Shown: piece after piece, positions 59,799 through 64,000 of the stretch
How the letters are laid out: the number at the start of each line of letters is the position of its first letter
How positions within the stretch are numbered: position 1 is the first letter of the stretch
Assembly: GCF_003344925.1 (NCBI RefSeq)
Contig: NZ_CP031188.1
Span: forward strand, 2,857,001 to 2,921,000
Direction of reading: 5' to 3'
DNA length: 64,000 nucleotides
From: Flavobacterium arcticum
Lineage (GTDB): Bacteria > Bacteroidota > Bacteroidia > Flavobacteriales > Flavobacteriaceae
Notes under the pieces: model-generated
Told to the model about the DNA's origin: nothing
The model's database searches: none
What the model saw: the letters and a program-made list of their open reading frames with translations, nothing else
Translations under genes and position numbers: made by a program

Positions 59799-61400
59799 AT
59801 GAAATCAATAAGATACTATATATCAATTTGTTGCTTTATGTTTCTGTTTACTTCGTGTTCAGAATCAGAAAAACAAAACCGCGACCACCTCGTTTTCCGC
59901 TATAACGAAAATGCAGCCGTCAATTCATTAGACCCTGCTTTTTCACGCATTCGTCCTTCTATATGGGTATGTAACCAACTGTTTAACGGGCTGGTACAAC
60001 TGGACGATAAACTGAACATACAGCCTGATATTGCCAAAAAATGGGAAATATCTCTCGATGGTAAAACCTATACTTTTACCCTTCGTGATGATGTATATTT
60101 TCATAAAAATGCTGTTTTTGGAGCAGATAGTACACGAACAGTAGTTGCTGCTGATTTTGAATATAGCCTTAACCGGCTACTCGATGAAGATATTGCCGCC
60201 CCTGGCAGATGGATATTGCAAAATGTAGAAAGTTTTAGCGCAGTAAATGACAGTACTTTTCAGATACAACTTAATAAAACATTTCCTGCTTTTTTGGGAT
60301 TGCTTACTATGAAGTATGCATCTGTAGTACCACACGAAGCCTTTAAAACCAAAGATTACGATTTTCGTGCTAATCCTATTGGTACCGGACCTTTTCAGTT
60401 TAAAATATGGGAAGAGAATATAAAACTGGTACTGCGAAAAAACCCTTTATACTACGAAAAAGATAAAAACGGTGTACAACTCCCTTACCTTGAAGCTGTA
60501 GCCATTACCTTTTTACCTGATAAACAAAGTGGCTTTTTACAGTTTGTACAAGGCAGACAAGATTTTGTTTCAGGGTTAGACCCATCCTATAAAGACGAGA
60601 TACTTACACCCAAAGGAGAACTACAACCCAAGTATAAAAATACTGTAAACATGATTACAGGTGCATATCTTAATACTGAATATATGGGTTTTAGACTTGA
60701 TGGTGTTGATGACGCTGTAAAAGATAAACACATACGCCAAGCTATGAATTATGGGTTTAATCGTAGTAAAATGATTATGTACCTGCGTAACGGTATGGGT
60801 ACACCTGCCATACATGGTATGATACCTACAGGACTTGGAGGTTATGGTACAAAAGGTTATGATTACAACCCTGCAAAAGCACGCAAGCTGATAGCGGAGT
60901 ACAAAAAGACAACAGGAGATAATAACCCTAAGATACAAATGAGCACTAGTGCTTCTTATCTTGATATAGCTGAGTATCTGCAACGCGAATGGCAGAAAAT
61001 AGGACTGAATGTAGAAGTAGATGTAAATCCGCCTTCTACCCTTACACAATCAATATCTAACGGTAAAGTCTCGTTTTTTAAAGCAAGTTGGATAGCCGAT
61101 TATCCTGATGCTGAGAATTATCTTTCATTATTTTACAGTAACAACTTCTCTCCAGGAGGTCCTAACTATACACATTTTAAAAATGAAGAATTTGACAGGC
61201 TATATGAAAAGGCTTTTACAGTTATAAATGACAAAGAAAGATATACTTTGTATAAAAAAATGGATTCGATAATAATGGAAGAAGCTCCCGTTATCCCTTT
61301 ATTTTATGATAAAGCAGCACGTTTTACAGGTAAAAATGTAAAAGGATTAGGGATTAATCCTTTAAATTTATTAACGTTAAAACAGGTAAAGAAACAATAA
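59799..61400 (+). CDS. Peptide/nickel-type ABC substrate-binding lipoprotein (SBP_bac_5)
   Basis: The start is ATG 59799. A lipobox (LFTSC, Cys18) is followed by SESEKQ. The 533-residue chain has the family-5 opening (NSLDPAFSRIRPSIWVCNQLFNGLVQLDDKLNIQPDIAKKW), the RDDVYFH-like strand, GTGPFQFKIWEENIKLVLRKNPLYYE and the C-terminal PDAENYLSLFYSNNFSPGG and NDKERYTLYKKMDSIIMEEAPVIPLFY. It binds oligopeptides or a similar ligand on the periplasmic side. The permease and ATPase genes are not next to it, so it works with components encoded elsewhere or only as a sensor. Confidence 0.9.
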   Translation: MKSIRYYISICCFMFLFTSCSESEKQNRDHLVFRYNENAAVNSLDPAFSRIRPSIWVCNQLFNGLVQLDDKLNIQPDIAKKWEISLDGKTYTFTLRDDVYFHKNAVFGADSTRTVVAADFEYSLNRLLDEDIAAPGRWILQNVESFSAVNDSTFQIQLNKTFPAFLGLLTMKYASVVPHEAFKTKDYDFRANPIGTGPFQFKIWEENIKLVLRKNPLYYEKDKNGVQLPYLEAVAITFLPDKQSGFLQFVQGRQDFVSGLDPSYKDEILTPKGELQPKYKNTVNMITGAYLNTEYMGFRLDGVDDAVKDKHIRQAMNYGFNRSKMIMYLRNGMGTPAIHGMIPTGLGGYGTKGYDYNPAKARKLIAEYKKTTGDNNPKIQMSTSASYLDIAEYLQREWQKIGLNVEVDVNPPSTLTQSISNGKVSFFKASWIADYPDAENYLSLFYSNNFSPGGPNYTHFKNEEFDRLYEKAFTVINDKERYTLYKKMDSIIMEEAPVIPLFYDKAARFTGKNVKGLGINPLNLLTLKQVKKQ

Positions 61401-61403
61401 TTA

Positions 61404-62009
61404 TTACCTATGATTTCTATTTTTTCTTCGCCATTGCCAAGGAGCAGTAGGATTTCTATCTGCCCATAAGCCTACTTTTTTAGCTCTTGCTTTATTCTCT
61501 ATTTCTGCAAGCAATTCACTATCAGAGTAATTTTTATAATGCCATGCTAGTCCAGCCTTTACAAGCTCTTCATTTACATTAATACCATCTTGGGTTATTA
61601 CTGTGCCCACTACTCTACCATATTGATCGCGTTTACCTCCCGATTCTACCGTTACAATTTGACCATAACATAAATCAGATGCATATTTTTTAGCAGCTTT
61701 ACCAAAAGCTTGTTTACTTTCGGGGCAGTCTATTTCGGCAAGGCGAATACGTTCGGCAAATCCGTCATATAATACTTCAAAGGTATCACCGTCTTTTATA
61801 CTTACTACTTTTCCCGTAAATGTTTTTAGACTACGAAATGGTCTTTTTGCTTTTTTATATGTTTTTTCGACAAAACCATCTTGAGGTTTACTACCACCCT
61901 TATTATCTATATTTCTTACAACTGAATATATAGAAACAGTTAGTATAAGGAGTAAAATCCAGATAGAATACTTTTTTTTACCCCTACCTCTATTTTGTTT
62001 TCTTGTCAT
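61404..62009 (-). CDS. Membrane-anchored thermonuclease-family protein
   Basis: The protein starts with a positively charged run (MTRKQNRGRGKKK) and one membrane segment (SIWILLLILTVSIYSVV, about residues 15-31). The SNase domain then follows (about residues 63-190). Catalytic landmarks are RLAEIDCPE (Arg and Asp), GKRDQYGRVVG (Arg) and ASDLCYG. It should cut nucleic acids outside the inner membrane with calcium. The gene starts 13 nt after the GlmU-like gene, so they share a transcript, though no shared role is evident. Confidence 0.88.
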   Translation of the reverse strand: MTRKQNRGRGKKKYSIWILLLILTVSIYSVVRNIDNKGGSKPQDGFVEKTYKKAKRPFRSLKTFTGKVVSIKDGDTFEVLYDGFAERIRLAEIDCPESKQAFGKAAKKYASDLCYGQIVTVESGGKRDQYGRVVGTVITQDGINVNEELVKAGLAWHYKNYSDSELLAEIENKARAKKVGLWADRNPTAPWQWRRKNRNHR

Positions 62010-62022
62010 TGTATAGTATTAA

Positions 62023-63198
62023 CTAGTCTTTACGCCATTTTTTTGTTTCTTCAAAAATGTACTCCATTATAGCAGCATCTTCCTCTGTAAACTCTACATG
62101 ACGACGTGCCATTACTATTTTTGCAGTTTCAAACGCTTTCTTGGTTATATATGTTGTAAAACCCGAAGCTCCACCCCAAGAGAAACTTGGCACAAAATTA
62201 CGCGGGAAACCACTACCAAAAATATTAGTACTAACCCCTACTACTGTACCTGTATTAAACATAGTGTTAATACCACATTTACTATGGTCGCCCATCATAA
62301 GTCCGCAAAACTGTAATCCTGTCTTTTTAAAACCTTCTTTTTCATAACTCCATAGCTTTACCTCATCATAATTGTTTTTCAAATTAGAGTTGTTAGTATC
62401 AGCACCAAGGTTACACCATTCTCCTAAAACCGAGTTACCTAAAAAGCCATCATGCCCTTTGTTAGAGTATCCAAATAACACTGAATTATTTACTTCACCA
62501 CCAATACGTGAGTGTGGTCCTACAGTAGTAGCACCATATACTTTAGTGGCTAGTTTTACCTGAGCACCTTCGCACAATGCAAATGGACCACGAATTACTG
62601 AGCCTTCCATAACCTCTGTATCTTTACCTATATATATAGGTCCTGTACTCGCATTAAGCGTAACAAATTGCAGTTTGGCACCTTCTTCTATAAAGATATT
62701 TTCGGGAGCAACAACATTTACTGTAGTAGGTATAGGTTGCGAAGTTCGTCCTTCGGTAAGTAATTCAAAATCTTCACGAATAGCAGCATCATTTTTCTGG
62801 AATATATCCCACGGATTTTCTACTCGTAAACAATCTCCATTATACTCTATAATTTCATACGTATCAAAATCTACTTCTTCCTGAGTTTCACTAGTATAAA
62901 AAGCAACAACTTCTTCACCGCAAAAAACAGCTTGTTTCTCTTCAAGTCCCTGTATCATTTCTACCATATCTTCTGTAGGCAAAAAAGAAGCATTTATCAT
63001 TATATTTTGCTCCATTTCTACCATAGGATATTTTCCCATCAGGTACTCTTCGGTAAGCGTTGTGGTAGTATAACCCAAATGCTTTTCCCATTTTTCGCGA
63101 ATGGTAAGAATTCCTATCCTAATATCTGCTACAGGACGAGTAAAAGTAAACGGTAAAAGCGCGTTGCGCACAGTTCCGTCAAAAAGTATATAATTCAT
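62023..63198 (-). CDS. GlmU-like sugar-nucleotidyltransferase / acetyltransferase of Bacteroidota
   Basis: This 391-residue protein matches the alternative GlmU family of the phylum, with the opening MNYILFDGTVRNALLPFTFTRPVADIRIG and a nucleotidyltransferase N-terminal half lacking the classic GxGTRM loop of GlmU. The C-terminal half (about residues 170-340) is a left-handed beta-helix of hexapeptide repeats (GPIYIGKDTEVMEGSVIRGPF, GGEVNNSVLFGYSNKGHDGFLGNS). It likely helps make UDP-GlcNAc for cell-wall synthesis, either as a full enzyme or with only part of the activity. A promoter-like TATTTTTG at 63219-63226 lies upstream on the minus strand. Confidence 0.85.
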   Translation of the reverse strand: MNYILFDGTVRNALLPFTFTRPVADIRIGILTIREKWEKHLGYTTTTLTEEYLMGKYPMVEMEQNIMINASFLPTEDMVEMIQGLEEKQAVFCGEEVVAFYTSETQEEVDFDTYEIIEYNGDCLRVENPWDIFQKNDAAIREDFELLTEGRTSQPIPTTVNVVAPENIFIEEGAKLQFVTLNASTGPIYIGKDTEVMEGSVIRGPFALCEGAQVKLATKVYGATTVGPHSRIGGEVNNSVLFGYSNKGHDGFLGNSVLGEWCNLGADTNNSNLKNNYDEVKLWSYEKEGFKKTGLQFCGLMMGDHSKCGINTMFNTGTVVGVSTNIFGSGFPRNFVPSFSWGGASGFTTYITKKAFETAKIVMARRHVEFTEEDAAIMEYIFEETKKWRKD

Positions 63199-63314
63199 GG
63201 TTTTTAGTGTTTGTGCTCCAAAAATAGGTAATAAAGTTGTAAAGTTATAACCTAAAAATTACGTATATATTAATATGCTACAATTTTAATGATAACTTAA
63301 AAACAAGGTATAAA

Positions 63315-63340
63315 AAAACCTTCCGTTTCGGGAAGGTTTT
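63315..63340 (-). terminator. Terminator after rpmE2
   Basis: On the minus strand AAAACCTTCC pairs with GGAAGGTTTT across a 6-nt loop, then T residues follow. It is the end of the L31 transcript. Confidence 0.82.
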
Positions 63341-63361
63341 CTATAATTTGAAATCCAAAAA

Positions 63362-63613
63362 TTATTTTTTGAATTTTGAATATTTGCTTTTGAACTTGTC
63401 AATACGTCCTGCTGTATCAATAAGTTTAGATTTACCTGTATAGAATGGGTGTGAAGTTCTAGAAATCTCCATTTTCACTACCGGATACTCAACTCCGTCT
63501 ACTTCAATTGTTTCTTTTGTATCTGCAGTAGATTTAGTAATAAATACATCTTCATTAGACATATCCTTAAATGCAACTAATCTGTAATTTTCTGGGTGAA
63601 TACCTTTTCTCAT
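63362..63613 (-). CDS. rpmE2: 50S ribosomal protein L31, type B (zinc-free)
   Basis: The 83-residue protein begins [20 protein letters not shown] and has [24 protein letters not shown], matching L31 type B. The CxxC zinc motif of standard L31 is absent, as expected of the zinc-independent form that can replace it under zinc starvation. Type B seems to be the sole form in many Bacteroidota. Two small hairpins (63649-63679) lie in its leader and a good promoter at 63731-63760, so autogenous control is possible. Confidence 0.94.
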   Translation of the reverse strand: MRKGIHPENYRLVAFKDMSNEDVFITKSTADTKETIEVDGVEYPVVKMEISRTSHPFYTGKSKLIDTAGRIDKFKSKYSKFKK

Positions 63614-63648
63614 CTTTACGTAAATTTTATTTTGTTATGGCTGCAAAC

Positions 63649-63679
63649 CCGCTTTGCGGCTTTCCTTATATGCGGAAAG
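63649..63679 (-). promoter_or_regulatory. Two hairpins in the rpmE2 leader
   Basis: Read on the minus strand, CTTTCC and GGAAAG (63679-63660) enclose an 8-nt loop, and CCGC with GCGG (63659-63649) enclose AAA, back to back. They sit 36 nt before the ATG in a leader of about 110 nt. They could be a binding site for L31 itself. No family match was available. Confidence 0.4.
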
Positions 63680-63730
63680 GTATAAACGCTTTTACAACTT
63701 TTTATTTTTGAACATTTTAAATTCAGAGTG

Positions 63731-63760
63731 CAAAAGTACAACTATTTTTTTAATATCAAA
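63731..63760 (-). promoter_or_regulatory. Promoter of rpmE2
   Basis: On the minus strand TTTG (63760-63757) and TACTTTTG (63738-63731) are 18 nt apart, a near-consensus Bacteroidota promoter. Confidence 0.65.
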
Positions 63761-63828
63761 TAGTTACATTTATTTTTTTTGACTGTAACATCCATTCCAT
63801 TTTCACGACTCATTACTATTGTAATTAG

Positions 63829-63836
63829 TATATTTG
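63829..63836 (+). promoter_or_regulatory. -7 promoter box of DUF4199 gene
   Basis: TATATTTG lies 22 nt before the ATG at 63859. Confidence 0.5.
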
Positions 63837-63858
63837 TAACTTTAAAACCAACCATATC

Positions 63859-64000
63859 ATGAATGATGTAATCAAAAAGAACGGCGTTAATTTCGGTATT
63901 ATTATTGGAATCGTATCCGTTTTAATCAGTACTATCCTATATATAATTAACCTTGAACTCATGTTTAGCATTTGGGTTGGGATTATTATGTTTCTAATCA
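63859..64000 (+). CDS. DUF4199 membrane protein, start of gene (cut by window end)
   Basis: Translation from ATG 63859 gives 47 residues (MNDVIKKNGVNFGIIIGIVS, then VLISTILYIINLELMFSIWVG) that show two hydrophobic stretches. This is the opening of DUF4199, a family of four-helix membrane proteins common in Flavobacteriaceae with no known function, often placed beside glycosyltransferase genes. The gene continues beyond the window, so its end and partners are not seen. Confidence 0.7.
   Translation, partial: MNDVIKKNGVNFGIIIGIVSVLISTILYIINLELMFSIWVGIIMFLI

Noticed and set aside
60621..61049. Cys-rich minus-strand frame opposite the peptide-binding gene
   Set aside because: Antisense shadow of a conserved gene, with no promoter or start context.

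Overview
The window is A+T-rich chromosomal DNA from a member of the Bacteroidota, most likely a Flavobacteriaceae species related to Flavobacterium. Four observations point there. Many genes are preceded by the phylum's TAnnTTTG -7 promoter box. Several proteins end in type IX secretion (T9SS) sorting domains of both type A and type B. Several lipoproteins carry acidic residues just after the lipobox cysteine, as surface-exported flavobacterial lipoproteins do. Phylum-typical forms of housekeeping enzymes are present, including glutamine synthetase III, a 950-residue CarB, the GlmU-like nucleotidyltransferase and zinc-independent L31. I saw no rRNA, tRNA, insertion sequence, prophage or CRISPR array.

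Layout. 1-3.7 kb: a secreted SGNH hydrolase, a DUF2071 protein with a small partner, and purM. 3.9-4.7 kb: a lone TIR-domain gene. 4.9-8.1 kb: a double-OmpA protein and glutamine synthetase III, which has a striking inverted-repeat array upstream. 8.5-13.8 kb: small proteins, a nucleoid-associated protein and an outer-membrane barrel. 13.9-24.8 kb: an ABC exporter pair and three very large T9SS-B surface proteins built from one two-cysteine module. 24.8-25.7 kb: a lone RelA/SpoT-domain protein. 25.8-31.6 kb: typA, then a carotenoid locus (CarH-like MerR regulator, crtI, crtB, crtZ). 31.7-34.2 kb: an ECF sigma operon with three DUF4252 proteins. 34.3-35.7 kb: an S41 peptidase lipoprotein. 35.8-42.0 kb: a vitamin B12 locus, with a cobalamin riboswitch before btuB and a BtuG-like surface propeller, diverging from btuF-btuC-btuD. 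42.0-45.3 kb: HAD hydrolase, rmuC and a thioesterase. 45.3-50.8 kb: a candidate cell-surface redox locus of two tandem diheme lipoproteins, an FG-GAP/UnbV protein, a cupredoxin with a T9SS tail, and a decayed T9SS tail fragment. 50.8-64 kb: mostly housekeeping (carB, rpmH, lytic transglycosylase, pirin-GNAT-SDR operon, mtaB, peptide-binding lipoprotein, nuclease, GlmU-like enzyme, rpmE2).

Two links are worth noting. The B12 uptake genes lie about 5 kb from a MerR regulator that keeps the W-x9-EH cobalamin-pocket motif of CarH photoreceptors and sits directly before the carotenoid genes. B12 supply and pigment control may therefore be coupled. The TIR gene and the RelA/SpoT gene are isolated, visibly A+T-richer islets between conserved genes, and both belong to families used in anti-phage defence. 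All functional calls come from reading translated motifs. No database search was run.
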